From Otatea glauca (lineage: Eukaryota; Streptophyta; Magnoliopsida; Poales; Poaceae), in contig CM070711.1 of NCBI GenBank assembly GCA_036346275.1, forward strand, positions 45,447,435 to 45,511,434: a stretch of DNA of 64,000 nt. The letters run 5' to 3'. Shown piece by piece: positions 21,001-34,075 of the stretch. Under the pieces are notes generated by a model. The model had not been told where the DNA came from and made no database searches. It was given only the letters and a program-made list of their open reading frames with translations. A program made the position numbers and the translations under genes. Position 1 is the first letter of the stretch. Each line of letters starts with the position of its first letter.

Positions 21001-23375
21001 ACTATTTGATTCTATATGCATGTACATATACATTTTATATTTAGATTATTTCATATTGTTAAAGATAGTTCAAATCAAATTCATATATTAATTATTTTGG
21101 TAAATTCAGGTATCCTACTGTCATAATAGTATTCAGAAATTAAATTTTACTTATTCCATGTTTCATTTATTCAAATAATGTATATTTGAATTTCTAATGC
21201 TTTGATTACAATCTTTAATAGAAAGTAATTCAAACATAAGTGAAAATCAAATATTTTTATATATTTGAACTTCTGGAAACATGAGTATTTCACTAAAATT
21301 AGTTCCATTCCATTCCAAATTTGTTTACAACATTTTAATATATAGCACTTCTTTAAGCCTTTACTTTAAATTTGAATTTCAAATTTATCCAGTGGACATT
21401 TTCAAAATGTTATTGCATATTCTGAAAGAACTAGATTTTATATGAATTTATAATTTTGTTTCACTTTATTTGGACTAAAGATTCAAAAGTTATTAATGTT
21501 TGAAGTGGCTCGGTTTTGGAAATTGAATTGAAAACTAGAAATACGTTTTGAGTGAGAAAGCGTATTCTACCGAATGCATCTGAAGTTGCTTCTGCGCCAT
21601 GCGATGGGAGGGCCCACAGTGCGTGTGGGAGAACGAGGTGGCGCTAGAGTTGCTCGCGACGGCTCTCGGCGAGGGTCCTACGAATGGATAGCATGGCAGG
21701 CACCAGGAGGTCTTGGCGCACACGTGGGTGGGGTCTCTCACCGGCGGGGACGGTCGGAGCGGGCTGCCACCGGCTGCATGCGGCGGTGGAAGGTGAGGCT
21801 CGCCGGAGAAGAAAGGTAGTGGTTCCTCGGCCGAATCGGTAGCAGTGGAAGCTTCATGGGTCGCTAGGGTTCCATTTTGGCCATCGATTCGCTCGGAAGC
21901 TACTGATGCAGGTTGTCACCGTGCGCCGAGTCGGAGGAGAAAGGCGCCGGTGAGGAAGCTCAGAGGTGAAAAGAGGTAGAATTTCGCGTGATGAGTAAAC
22001 TAGGAGTCGGGTGGTGCTAGAGGAAGAATCAATTTCAAGGATGGATACCAATTTGCGAATTGAAGATCTCCCTCTTTTCGGGTTTTCAGAGAAAGCGGTG
22101 AAGAACACGAGTCTCGGTTCGTGTTTGGTCCGGAGATGAGCAAGGAAGAAGGAGTCTCAAGGCGGACGGCACACAAGTATTTATAGCCGGGATTCGAGTT
22201 GCACGAGATTTGAACGCGAGAGGTGTTGCGGCGGTTACATTTGCGGTTTGACGAGGTGGCGCGTGATCTCTCCGGCAAGGAAACGATGTGAGTTCGACAG
22301 GGTATGGCGCACAGCTCCCAAGGATGAACGTGGAGGCAATCAATCACTCGGGGTGGCGCGAATCGCGCAGAGACGCTGCGGCGGCGAAGTTTCTCGGGCG
22401 TGCGGGAGGGCGACTCGGCAGGGAAAAAGAAGAGAGGCGAGAGGGAAGAGTGACGGCGACAAGTGGGTCCGGGTCCACCAGTCAGTGTCAAAGGAATTTT
22501 CCGTTGCCGCTGAGCAGTTACGGCACAGTGGACATGGCCCCACACGTCGGTGAGTGAAAGCGAGGCAGAGGATAAGTTTCAGCCGGACAGCTCCATGTGA
22601 GCCTTAAAAACGCTATCAAATCAGTGTGTGATTTTGTGAAACTTTTTGACTGACCTTAACTGGTAGTTTCTAACCTTCAGTAAAAATTCGAGACTCAAAT
22701 ACCGCATGGTTAAATTATAAAAATTCTGACACTGTACATCACTCAAAATTCCCATTTCGGATTTGTATTTATTTAAATGTTCAAACCTTATTATTTATTT
22801 TTGTAACTTTTATGAGAGGTTATATGTAGGTCAAGAATGACTCTGTAAAATTTTCAAGACAAAATATTGGGTATTTATTTTATATAAATTCTGACATGAA
22901 GTTTTCTAGTTTTTAATTGCTTCTGTTTTTGAATTATTAGAGGGCTTTGCCGACATGATTAAATCCTGAGATTTTTACCAGACATAAGTTTTACCCTGAG
23001 GTTGTTTTGGTAATTTTTCCAGCTTCAGATAAACTACGAATATGTTTCATAAATTTTGACTTGCACTGCCTCTAGTCAAAAAGAGGTGACATTAATTTTA
23101 TTTACCCCTTTTTCTGTGCATAAAATTTTACTTCTTGATTTTACTGACTTACCAGAGAGGTTAAGGTTCTATGGTAATTTTTCCAAAATTTATCTTTTAC
23201 CATTTTATCTTTTCATCATTATCCATTCCTTAATTCTAGTTGTTTGATTTTTCATTCAATACAAAAATCCAAAGAAATCCAAAGAAATTCCAATCATGTT
23301 AGGAAAAATCAGAAATAAATATATTCAAATTCACAATATGAATTTTTATATTATTGCATTTTTCGGGATGTTACA
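18036..23375 (-). repeat. 3' LTR of element B
   Basis: The plus strand runs from TGTGAGACCCCG to GGGATGTTACA. Against the other LTR there are many 1-3 base indels and few other changes. It contains the shared block around the GTACACCTCTGCAG palindrome (18713-18815), a GC-rich core (about 21590-22560) and a minus-strand TATA box. Confidence 0.95.
22178..22185 (-). promoter_or_regulatory. TATA box of the 3' LTR of B
   Basis: Minus strand GGCTATAAATACTTG next to the GC-rich core, the same position as in the other LTR of B (31791-31798). Confidence 0.55.
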
Positions 23376-23379
23376 AATC

Positions 23380-23392
23380 TACCCCCCTTACA
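23380..23392 (-). promoter_or_regulatory. polypurine tract of element B
   Basis: The minus strand reads GTAAGGGGGGTAGATT directly before the 3' LTR start TGTAACATCCCG. It follows GGGGACGAGATTTCTG, a phrase also found in front of the 3' LTR of A'. It primes plus-strand DNA synthesis. Confidence 0.8.
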
Positions 23393-24418
23393 GAAATCTC
23401 GTCCCCGAGATTTGCAAGGACTAAGTGGGTTCGAAAATTCTTTCTCGGAAGTGATCTCGTTGTTTCCTCGTCTTCTTATTTCCAGTATAGTCGCTTTGCA
23501 AAACATCGTTCTTGCGATTCCAAAGTGATGTGTCTAGAATGGAGAAGATTTCTATTTGGGTTTCGCGTAAACAGATGAGGAATATTACTAAATATCTCTT
23601 TTGATTGCATAACTAGGATTGTTAATAATGATAATCTAATTTAAAGAGTGACACGTGATATGTTTAGAACATTTGAGGGGAAAGAATTAATGTTTGTTAC
23701 TTGATTCATTTGGGAAGAATTTAAATATTATCATCAAGAAATGATATTTGAATATAATGGTTGATCTCGCGATTTAACAACAGTTGATGAAATTAGATGA
23801 GAATGAATGTTATTCTAGGTTGTCTTTAGATTGCAAACAAAGTATGATAAGTCAAGAATTTAGGTTGAGGTAAGAGGATCATAAAATGATCCTGACGATT
23901 TAACTTACTTGATCATCTTGATAGACAAAGGGTTTGATTTTCTTTGTACTTGGCAATTATGAAAGAATATAATGTACAAAGTCAAAAGGTTGATTGTAGG
24001 AGTTGTATATATATAAAGGACGTTTTCGATATTACATTAAGTATCGGTGTAATTACATAAGGAAGATCTTTACATAAGCGACATCGAGGCAGGGGTCGTT
24101 CTAGGTATTTGATGCTTCCTAGGTCTTGATATAACTTGGAAATCACTTATGTCATCCTTGACGAGATGAAGAACCTTTTTCGGGTAGATTTTGGTGAAGT
24201 GATGAGATCCTTCTCGATCGACGCAAACGGCGTTGTCCATCTTATTGAAACAATAGAAGATTATTCACCGATGTTATAAAATGATAGAGGATTGATCGAG
24301 CAATGGTTAAGGACGAAATCGGAAGTTTAGCATTTGATATCTTACTGACCATTTAGAAGGATTAAGATAAGATATATTTTGATGAGAGTTCAGTTAAATT
24401 TATAAGGCTATATTCCGC
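23393..24418 (-). other. internal part of B between zinc-knuckle gene and PPT, no gene recognised
   Basis: Where an autonomous element would carry the end of pol, only AT-rich sequence without recognisable motifs is seen. No YxDD-, GLP- or chromodomain-like stretch is found in any minus-strand frame I could follow. Confidence 0.5.
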
Positions 24419-24467
24419 TTATCGAAATATTACTTTTAAGATTAGACACAACGATTTCAAATTAATC

Positions 24468-25480
24468 TTAGTTCTGACAGAAACTATGTTTATGTGAGAC
24501 GACCACAATCGTGTCAGGTATACCATGATCGATATCTTGAGTTGGAGTAAATGAGGAGATAGGAGCTTGATGGTCTTGAGAACGAAGTTGATCTCTCTTC
24601 TTCCTTGGGCATTTGTTGGCATAATGTCCACGCTCACGACAGTAAAAGCATGTAACATTAGTTGCCTGGTTTTGGATACCAGATGGTTGCTCACTGGTGT
24701 TGTTGGAGAAATGAACAAATAATGGTTGAAATTCAGGATGGAATTGAGCAGAATTCCTCCTGGGGCAAGCGTCTTCATTCAAGCGCCTCTTCTTGAACTG
24801 ATTCTTGAGTAAACCGATTTGATTTTATTCCTCCTACTCTTGGAGTTATAATCTTAACTGATGTAACTTCTGGTATGACCATGGTGCCAGAAAATATTTG
24901 TTCTTCTTGCGGGCATCGCTTAGCTAGATGGCCCTTCTTGTGACAGTTGAAGCACTCACGCTTCTCTTGTGGCGTCTTGGTGGTTATGATTGGATTCTCA
25001 ATACTATCTTCCTTTTTAATCTCAGCTTGCGGACATTCCCTTGCCCAATGACCTTCTTCACCACACAAGAAACATGCTGATGGCGATGGCCATTTATTAC
25101 TTCCTGGATGAAGGCGATCAAAGTCTATGTGTTGCTTCTTTAACTCCTTAGGTAATATTTTCTGTGTAGCTAGTTTTTCCCTTCGATTGCCAAATCTTGA
25201 GCAACTAAGGCCCGAATTTCTCTTTGATCTTTGAATTGTATTGGCAACTATCGGACCTAGGGACATTGAGTGGGCAATGGTCATGACCTTCACAAAGGTA
25301 ACAAGTGATATTGCTCATGGGACATTTTCCAGAGAATGATTTCCTTCACAGTGGAGCAATTTATTGCATGCTCATCAATGATGTGTCCTATTTCTCCACA
25401 ATGAATGCAAGCACGATCTTGATTGGTTGGGTTGGCAACACTTCAAAGAACATCGTTTAGGTATTGAGTGAAATGTAGGA
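24468..25480 (-). pseudogene. gag-like protein with an array of CCHC zinc knuckles
   Basis: Minus-strand frames carry several retroviral-type knuckles (C-x2-C-x4-H-x4-C): CFLCGEEGHWARECP and CFNCHKKGHLAKRCP in one frame (24775-25293), and CFYCRERGHYANKCP in the next (24468-24782). Upstream, in broken frames, are CIHCGEIGHIIDEH (near 25410) and CYLC-EGHDHCP (near 25300). Five or more knuckles is far more than the one or two usual in plant gag. Such domains bind RNA and could package the element's transcript. No capsid-like part is recognised upstream. Frames are split by small shifts, some of which may be sequence errors. A functional non-gag RNA-binding role is also possible. Confidence 0.7.
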
Positions 25481-27635
25481 GTAGGCTTCGATCTAAACCA
25501 TTTCCTTTCGGGCAAGAAGCGAGCCAAGGTTGGAATTGTTCTGTACTAAATGTTGGGAACTGGGTGAACTAAGGTAGGATTATCCGTTGATGGTGAAAGC
25601 TTAACATGGCTTCACTTTCCAAGATTTTATCGAGGAATCTTGTCACGGTATCCTGCAACAATGATTGTTAGGAAAAGTTATTTCGATGGAATCCTGTTGG
25701 TTTTCACAAAGTGAATGAGAAGTGCTAACAATTTATACCAAGATTCTTTAGCAATAATGAGCTAACTTAAGGAGAGGTACATGGTATACTAAAGTGTTTG
25801 AAATGATTGAAAGGATATATCTCAACTAGAGTTATTTGGAAAGAGCCGAATGTCGGTTATAATGGTTGAAAACTTATTACTCATTACTTGTGGTGGATGC
25901 ATTAATGGATTGTGTCGGAGGTGTCTTCAAGATGTTGAACTTGGGAGGATATGGTTAGATGAAAGTTATCCATTTTACAAAGTATCATTCTGTTTATTAA
26001 AATATTATTTTGAGAATAACCTATATATGGATTTGGTAATTCTTTGGTTAATTTATAAAGCAGTGTCTCATTCCTTAAAACATTGTTTCAAGGTTGGTTA
26101 TTTGTTAGTTATTAGTTCATAAGGCAACTTTTCGTTCCTTAAAATTTTCTTAATTAGATTTTCTTATTAAATAAGGGTTGGCACATCGTAAATTTCCACC
26201 TAATGGTTTAACATTTACGAGAGTAACCCGAAAGCAATACAGAAGTTTCAAAACTTAAAATTGCAACATCACAAAAAAATATATATATATGCTCAACTTA
26301 GTATGCGGGAGGGGTATCTAAGTTTTTTTTTTTTTTTATCCTAACCATATGTATCTCTCGCACAAGAGGTTTATTATGCGATTCAAAATAATGTGTAATT
26401 TGGGTAGTACTATCTTTAAAATAGGCCATTTGACGATAAGTCTCTTTTAACTTTTGCACTACTTGTTGTGTCGATGATCCAATGTTTCTATGAAGTCAGA
26501 GAGGTTTGATGCTTCATTATTTCCATCTTCTTAGAGTTTGTTATTGCGTGTATTACGATGTTATTGACTTGTTAGCGAAATTATTTCTCAAAAAGAATTT
26601 GTCGTTTTTTTTTTTTTTTGAAAATATGGCTTTCGATGTTCCCAGTTTTCCTTTCGACGACCATTCAAAATTTTAATCGAAAACATAAGACTATTCGATT
26701 CTTACTTAATTTCATGGTATAAGATCTAAACAATTAAGTTTTGAGGCATAGTCAAAAGTTGTTATGGTTAGAATCGATTTTAATTGGCCAAAAGTGACTT
26801 AAGTAAATTTGTGGTTACTAATATGGCGAGATATTGACATTAGTTCGTATATGAATGGTATGGTTTCAAGAAGTCAGTAGTAATGGTAATTATACTATTA
26901 ATCTTGATTAGACTTGATAAGTTAATGATCATAATGATTTACACAAAGGGAAAGTTCCACAAAAGAAAGGATAAGTTTGGAAGAAATTTTATAGAAAAGA
27001 AGAGATAAGCTATCTTATGATTTCCAATTTATCCTATGGGTTAAGTTTTACATATTTATACATGAGGACAACTTATTGTGAAACTTTAACCTAGCGGTTA
27101 AGTTCACATATAAATCAGTCCTAACAACCAAAATAAAAACCAATTTTCAAATAGCAAGTTATAAATACCACATTAAAATGCTTTATATAACTAGAATGAA
27201 ATAATATGCTATATGTAAGGGTTCTTATCTTAAGGCAAGTCTTAATATATTCTAACCTTCCGCATTTTATGCTAGGTGAAGTCGTCTCATCATGCACTAG
27301 GTTCTTTGAGCTTTGTTTACGCTTTGCGAGATTAGTGAAGTGTTGTTGGCTCCCATGATATTGTTGGCGTAGAACTTGTAGCCTTCATTTGCAAGCAAGA
27401 TAGCGACATATCTCGGACGTCTTGAAGCAACTAGCGAAGATACACTATCTTTAAGGAAAGAGGAGAATTTGTTTACAAATCAAAATGAAAGTAGTGGTAA
27501 GGAGAATCTTAAGATAGAGGGAAGGATAGCAAAATCTACATTTTGTAAATACAATAGCTTTTGAGAATAAGATTTTGAATTTGCTTATTCCAATGCTAAC
27601 GACCATTCTATCTAGGGTTTATCCTACGATCAAGA
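25481..27635 (-). other. 5' internal region of B, no gene recognised
   Basis: AT-rich with homopolymer runs near 26320 and 26605. I see no capsid-like, protease or other known motif. In a full gypsy element this place would hold the leader and the body of gag. Confidence 0.5.
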
Positions 27636-27648
27636 TAGCTCGATACCA
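27636..27648 (-). promoter_or_regulatory. primer-binding site of element B
   Basis: The minus strand reads TGGTATCGAGCTA just inside the 5' LTR. The usual plant site complementary to initiator tRNA-Met is TGGTATCAGAGC, so one A is missing from the CAG. Because this site is needed for replication, the missing base could be a sequence error. Confidence 0.75.
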
Positions 27649-27652
27649 ATGT

Positions 27653-30600
27653 CGTGAGACCCCGTTCTGATGAACAGGAACCTCCATGTGATTACTGTGC
27701 TATTCCCTGGATCAGTAGCTAGCACTCACATGTTTACAACAATTGGAATCACAACCATACAACAAATATTATTAAGCGGAAGCTATTACATAAAGAAAAT
27801 TCTTACAAATCAGAGATAAAGCAGCATAAGAAGCAAAGTCTTGTAGTGTGCCCATCCAACACCCGCAGGCAACCGACAAGGCATAATCCCTAGAAAGATT
27901 CGACGAAGAAAAACCCGCAACCTGCGACGAAAAGGAACCTTCGAAGCTCGGCAACTTAACCACCTAAAAACCACATATAAGCAAGGGTGAGTACATACGT
28001 ACTCCGCAAGACTTGAGCAAAGCCTATAATATATGCAGGCCATTTCAAAGGAGGCTACTACAGTTAATTTGCATAAAGCAGGATTGATACTGTAAAACAA
28101 GTTATTTGCAAACGGAATTTGTAAAAGCATAATTGACTCATATGAAATAAGTAAAGCATAAGTAATACTCACAACCCATCGTGAATATCGAATAATCCAG
28201 AAATGGAATCCAATAATGTCGATCCTTTGACATGAAACAAAAGCTGATAAAACAGGTTCCAAACCAAAACCCAATTTTGGAAAATACCAAAGCATTCTAA
28301 CATTGGAATGACTTCACCAAGTGTCCATAACCGTGGACACGCTAATCGATTAGATTTACACTCTGCAGAGGTGTACACTTTACCCACAAGGAATGATCAA
28401 CCTCTTTTGCCAGATCAGTTAACACACTTCCTTTGGTGTGTCGGCAAGGAGATCATACAGAGCCGTTACATTATCTAGATGTGGCTTTGAACCAGCCCGG
28501 GACGCTTGACCTCGCCATGGAAAGCAAACACTCACCCAAGACGTGGCTCCTTTCACATCACACCCAACACCACGTTTACATCCACGGCAAGGCGACACCG
28601 TTGCATTGGTAAGTAAACCCCTACAGACAGCACCAAACCGGAATGCTCGTGCATAACTCCGCCTTCCTTAGATGCAAAGCCACACCTAAACAACTTAATA
28701 GGCTAAGACCCGCCCATACAAGCCCTCGTGGTTGTACGAAAATCTTGGATCTATAGCGTCCCATTGCTCGGTCCTTAATCCGACACGGCGATACTCCACC
28801 CTAACTACGTGCAAATCCTTTGCACCTCCGGCTATTGCCAATAATCGCCCGCATCAAAACCATAGTTTTATTTTGGTTTTTAATCAAAATACCCATAACC
28901 AACAACTTTATTTCCAACATTTTCCATTTCTCAAGAAACAAATTTTGATCGATCCTCATTCTCATTTGTTCTAAAAGCATGGCTAAGCATGGATAAAAGT
29001 AATCGCATATACCCACAATGACATTAAGTAATTGTCTAAGCTCAATCTATGGGTATCAAGGTACACATGTTCATACTTATCAAGGAAGTTTCATGAGACA
29101 AATGTATAACTACCAAGACCACAAAATAGCGAATTTCTGAAAGTAAACGCGTGCATGAAACATTTTAATAAACACAATGCAAATTAAATCTGGGATCAAG
29201 ATGGTCAAAGGGTGCTTGCCTTGCTTATATATCGCTTACGACGAAGACGCGATCGCGATTTACTGAGGCACGACGAAGGAAGGGACGTCGAATTCTACAC
29301 GCCGATCGATCGGAAAATATAGCAAATAATAAACTTCAATAAGGGCTAAAAGAAGATGATGATGAAAATCAAATAAAGATTCATTGCGAAAACAGAATAC
29401 TTTAGAGTTTGAATTATTTAAGCAATTACTTTATTCTTAAACTTAATGACTTCATGATAAACAAAGCAGGTTTTCTTTAGAGATTATCTATTCTTGAATT
29501 ACAAATTCAAGAGGCTAAAATTATGAATTCTAGTATTTACGATTTGAATTATAGATGCTAAAATTATTTGGATTAAAAGAAATAAAACACTAATTAAGGT
29601 TTACGCAATTAGTACTTAACCTTAAGATTTTGCATAAGAAGGGTTTTCATTAAGTTATGAGTGATAAGCCAGCTAATTAGATTTATTTATAGTTTTTAAG
29701 AAGGTTACGTGATACAAATATATTAACTACAAACTTCTTCATTAATACAATGCTCACTTATTCATTTTATAAGGTTCATTAAACATAATATTTAGGGCTA
29801 TTTAACCAACATGATTTATGTGGAAAACATGATGAAATATGATTATTTCATCATAATAGTGTAGTATATACTTTGGATAATGATTCTAAACAACTTTTAT
29901 GAATTATAATGTTTATTTGAAAAGCTAAACGCGTTGCTAAAAGCTATCATGACACTAAAGTTTAAGTTGAACGAAATCGGCTAAAAAGGGCTACAACTAT
30001 CCTTATCATATTAGGGTTTTGCATAGCGAAAACTATATGAATCATTAGTTATAAATAAAACATTTTCTCGAACATAATAGTACATATCCTAAACATCATT
30101 TCTAAACTGATTTCCATAGTATTTGCATTTAGACGAGGGTTCTACTGATTGATGAAAAGCTTGATAGTTCAATTTATTACTCGATAAGGGTTCACTTTTG
30201 ATATTAGATTGCGACTACACCGCCTAGGATAATCTACTCATTTTCGTGCATTAATAGGGCATGATATTAGAAGTAATTTAAGGTTGGTTTCGCGACAAAT
30301 GGCTTTTATCCGCGATACTTTTCCTATAAACGATCATTAGGGTCTAACATTATTTTATTTCAACCTAACACAAACATAAGGTATTTTTGTCTTCACAGCA
30401 GGGGTACTATTTTTCGAGGTTATTAGATTTGGTTTTATCAAATTCTGAATTTATTCGCGAAGGTTACAACTATTCCAAATATGCAATTATTTACTTTTTG
30501 ACCATTAATTATTTACTGTTTTATGTAGTAAACTTTAAGTATTATTTATATCTGGAAACCTTATACTGCAGAGGTATAATAAAACTGGTTTAGCGATTAT

Positions 30601-32978
30601 TTGAATTCATTTGATCTCTCTATTGACTATTTGATTCTATATGCATGTACATATACATTTTATATTTAGATTATTTCATATTGTTAAAGATAGTTCAAAT
30701 CAAATTCATATATTAATTATTTTGGTAAATTCAGGTATCCTACTGTCATAATAGTATTCAGAAATTAAATTTTACTTATTCCATGTTTCATTTATTCAAA
30801 TAATGTATATTTGAATTTCTAATGCTTTGATTACAATCTTTAATAGAAAGTAATTCAAACATAAGTGAAAATCAAATATTTTTATATATTTGAACTTCTG
30901 GAAACATGAGTATTTCACTAAAATTAGTTCCATTCCATTCCAAATTTGTTTACAACATTTTAATATATAGCACTTCTTTAAGCCTTTACTTTAAATTTGA
31001 ATTTCAAATTTATCCAGTGAACATTTTCAAAATGTTATTGCATATTCTGAAAGAACTAGATTTTATATGAATTTATAATTTTGTTTCACTTTATTTGGAC
31101 TAAAGATTCAAAAGTTATTAATGTTTGAAGTGGCTCGGTTTGGAAATTGAATTGAAAACTAGAAATACGTTTTGAGTGAGAAAGCGTATTCTACCGAATG
31201 CACTGAAGTTGCTTCGCGCCATCGACAGAGGCCCCAGGCAGTGACCGGAGAACAGAGGTGGCGCTAGAGTTGCTCGGCGACGGCTCTCGGCGAGGGTCCG
31301 CCGAATGGATAGCACGGTAGGCACCGGGAGGTCTTGGCGCACATGTGGGTGGGGTCGCCACCGGCGGGACGGTCGGAGCGGGCTGCCACCGGCATGATGC
31401 GGTGGAAGGTGAGGCTCGCGGAGAAGAAAGGTAGTGGTTCCTCGGCCGAATCGGTAGCGATGGAAGCTTGATGGGTCGCTAGGGTTCCATTTTGGCCATC
31501 GATTCGCTCGAGAAGCTTCTGATGCAGGTTGTCACCGCGCTTGAGTCGGAGGAGAAAGGCGCCGTGAGGAAGCTCAGAGGTGAAAAGAGGTAGAATTTCG
31601 GCGTGATGAGTAAACTAGGAGTCGGTGGTGCTAGAGGAAGAATCAATTTCAAGGATGGATACCAATTTGCGAATTGAAGATCTCCCTCTTTTCGGGTTTT
31701 GTGAAAGCGGTGAAGAACACGAGTCTCGGTTCAGTGTTTGGTCCGGAGATGAGCAAGGAAGAAGGGAGTCTCAAGGCGACGGCACACAAGTATTTATAGC
31801 CGGGATTCGAGTTGCACAGATTTGAACGCGAGAGGTGTTGCGCGGTTCTGTTTGCGGTTGACGAGGTGGCGTGATCTCTCCGGCAAGGAAACGATGTGAG
31901 TTCGACGAGGTATGGCGCACAGCTCCCAAGGATGAACGTGGAGGCAATCAATCACTCGGGGTGGCGCGAATCGCGCAGAGACGCTGCGGCGGCGAAGTTT
32001 CTCGGGCGTGCGGGAGGACGACTCGGCAGGGAAAAGAAGAAGAGAGGCAGAGGAAGAGTGACGCCGACAAGTGGGTCCGGGTCCACCAGTCAGTGTCCAA
32101 GGAATTTTTCCGTTGCCGCTGAACGGTTACGCACAGTGGACATGGCCCCACACGTCGGTGAGTGAAAGCGAGGCAGAGGATAAGTTTCAGCCGGACAGCT
32201 CCATGTGAGCCTTAAAAACGCTATCAAATCAGTGTGTGATTTTGTGAAACTTTTTGACTGACCTTAACTGGTAGTTTCTAACCTTCAGTAAAAATTCGAG
32301 ACTCAAATACCGCATGGTTAAATTATAAAAATTCTGACACTGTACATCACTCAAAATTCCCATTTCGGATTTGTATTTATTTAAATGTTCAAACCTTATT
32401 ATTTATTTTTGTAACTTTTATGAGAGGTTATATGTAGGTCAAGAATGTCTCTGTAAAATTTTCAAGACAAAATATTGGGTATTTATTTTATATAAATTCT
32501 GACATGAAGTTTTCTAGTTTTTAATTGCTTCTGTTTTGAATTATTAGAGGGCTTTGCCGACATGATTAAATCCTGAGATTTTTACCAGACATAAGTTTTA
32601 CCCTGAGGGTGTTTTGGTAATTTTACAGCTTCAGATAAACTACGAATATGTTTCATAAATTTTGACTTGCACTGCTTCTAGTCAAAAGAGGTGACATTAA
32701 TTTTATTTACCCTTTTCTGTGCATAAAATTTTACTTCTTGATTTTACTGACTTACCAGAGAGGTTAAGGTTCTATGGTAATTTTTCCAAAATTTATCTTT
32801 TACCATTTTATCTTTTCATCATTATCTATTCCTTAATTCTAGTTGTTTGATTTTTCATTCAATACAAAAATCCAAAGAAATCCAAATAAATTCCAATCAT
32901 GTTAGGAAAAATCAGAAATAAATATATTCAAATTCACAATATGAATTTTTATATTATTGCATTTTTCGGGATGTTACA
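27653..32978 (-). repeat. 5' LTR of element B
   Basis: It is 5,326 bp against 5,340 bp for the partner. Its plus-strand start is CGTGAGACCCCG where the partner has TGTGAGACCCCG, so the terminal base of this LTR appears changed. Conserved block at 28327-28440, GC-rich core about 31200-32170. Confidence 0.95.
31791..31798 (-). promoter_or_regulatory. TATA box of the 5' LTR of B
   Basis: Minus strand GGCTATAAATACTTG, upstream of the part of the LTR that would be transcribed. Confidence 0.6.
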
Positions 32979-32983
32979 GTATA

Positions 32984-33765
32984 CATATGGTTTCCCATTT
33001 TATAATCCATGTTCAAATAGACTGATTACTGTAGTACCATTTTTATACAGTTGAGTCGTACTCCCATTATTCACGTTTTCTTGTCATTTTTGACCTTCAC
33101 AGATATATGTCGCTTCTTTTTTCTTAACGCATTATTTCTCATTGTCGTTATTAATTATCGTACCATCTCCATCCATAATGGGTCCATAGTCAATTTAAAT
33201 ACTTTTCCGGCCAAGTTTATAAGGCTTATTTTTTAATAGTTTTACCTATAGATATAATACTTGTATATGAATGTAGTGAGATCTTTCCTTCTATATCCCT
33301 ATTTATTCTCTCTAAATTATATGCATTTATTCATTACTACCTATCCTTTATCTTCTAAGACAATTAGTGAGGCATCTAAGTTATTTCCTCTTGTACTTTT
33401 CTTAATTCAACGCAACCTTAATATTTATGTAAAGTAAAAATACATCTATCAAGGATATTTGATTATTTTAATAGAAAAAATTAATTGTCTTGATATTTGT
33501 GTCACAATTAAAAGTGACGAGTAAACGTAATGATAACGGACTAATTAGCGGCACCTCGGTCACTTCGCTGCATCGCGTCAACTCCATGCCTCTTCACGCT
33601 AACCCAGGCAGCTGTCTAGCCATGCGCATAACTGCACATAGGGCCACACGTTCAGCTGGCACATGTCACATGAGCCGTACTACTCCCGCCGCCGAGGACA
33701 AGTCAGCGGGAGAACGTCTCAGGTGCTGCATAGTTTGGTGCTAATTATGGAATTTCTTACTGTTG
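32984..33765. other. flanking DNA, no gene recognised
   Basis: The first ~50 bp may continue the D-type LTR broken by B. The rest is AT-rich, with a GC-richer patch at about 33540-33740 that has no recognisable frame. Confidence 0.45.
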
Positions 33766-33767
33766 TA

Positions 33768-34073
33768 CTCCCTCCGTCCTAAAAAGTAAGGCACAGAAGA
33801 AATTTTAAAATATATTATGGTTTTTGCCAAAAGACTCTAATGCCCTTATTTAATACGTGTCTCTATTAATTGGTAACATGCATGCATTAATTAATCACGA
33901 TTATAGAGAATGACCTACCGCGTTTTGTTTTGGAATATATGTGGTCGCATGTATCTGTGCATCCGCATGCATGGGCACAATTTGAGAACACAATTTAAGG
34001 GGAAGAACTCTCAATCCCCAATATTAAAGGACACGTTTGAACGCTTCTCCCTTACTTTCAAGGACGGAGGGAG
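33768..34073. mobile_element. Stowaway-type MITE (306 bp)
   Basis: It starts CTCCCTCCGTCCT and ends AGGACGGAGGGAG, with TA on both sides (33766-33767 and 34074-34075). The CTCCCTCCGT terminal repeat with TA duplication is diagnostic of Stowaway (Tc1/mariner-type) MITEs. There is no coding capacity. Confidence 0.9.
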
Positions 34074-34075
34074 TA

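Larger units (their letters stand above)
18036..32978 (-). mobile_element. complete non-autonomous LTR retrotransposon B (14.9 kb, 5.3 kb LTRs)
   Basis: Two near-identical long repeats flank 4.3 kb of internal DNA, with a perfect 5-bp target duplication outside. On the minus strand the order is 5' LTR (32978-27653), an iMet-type primer-binding site, internal region, polypurine tract, 3' LTR (23375-18036). The only recognisable protein is a set of CCHC zinc knuckles. Protease, reverse transcriptase and integrase are all absent. Proportions (LTRs longer than the interior, no pol) are those of large retrotransposon derivatives. The LTR shares blocks with the autonomous-type family A, so an A-like element is a plausible helper. 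Confidence 0.95.

Noticed and set aside
22248..22557. Open frames in the GC-rich core of element B LTRs (also 31871-32165)
   Set aside because: They differ in frame and sequence between the two LTRs and overlap frames on the other strand.
27810..28295. 161-codon minus-strand frame in the 5' LTR of B
   Set aside because: The partner LTR breaks it. Only its last part coincides with the conserved exon-like tail, which is discussed separately.
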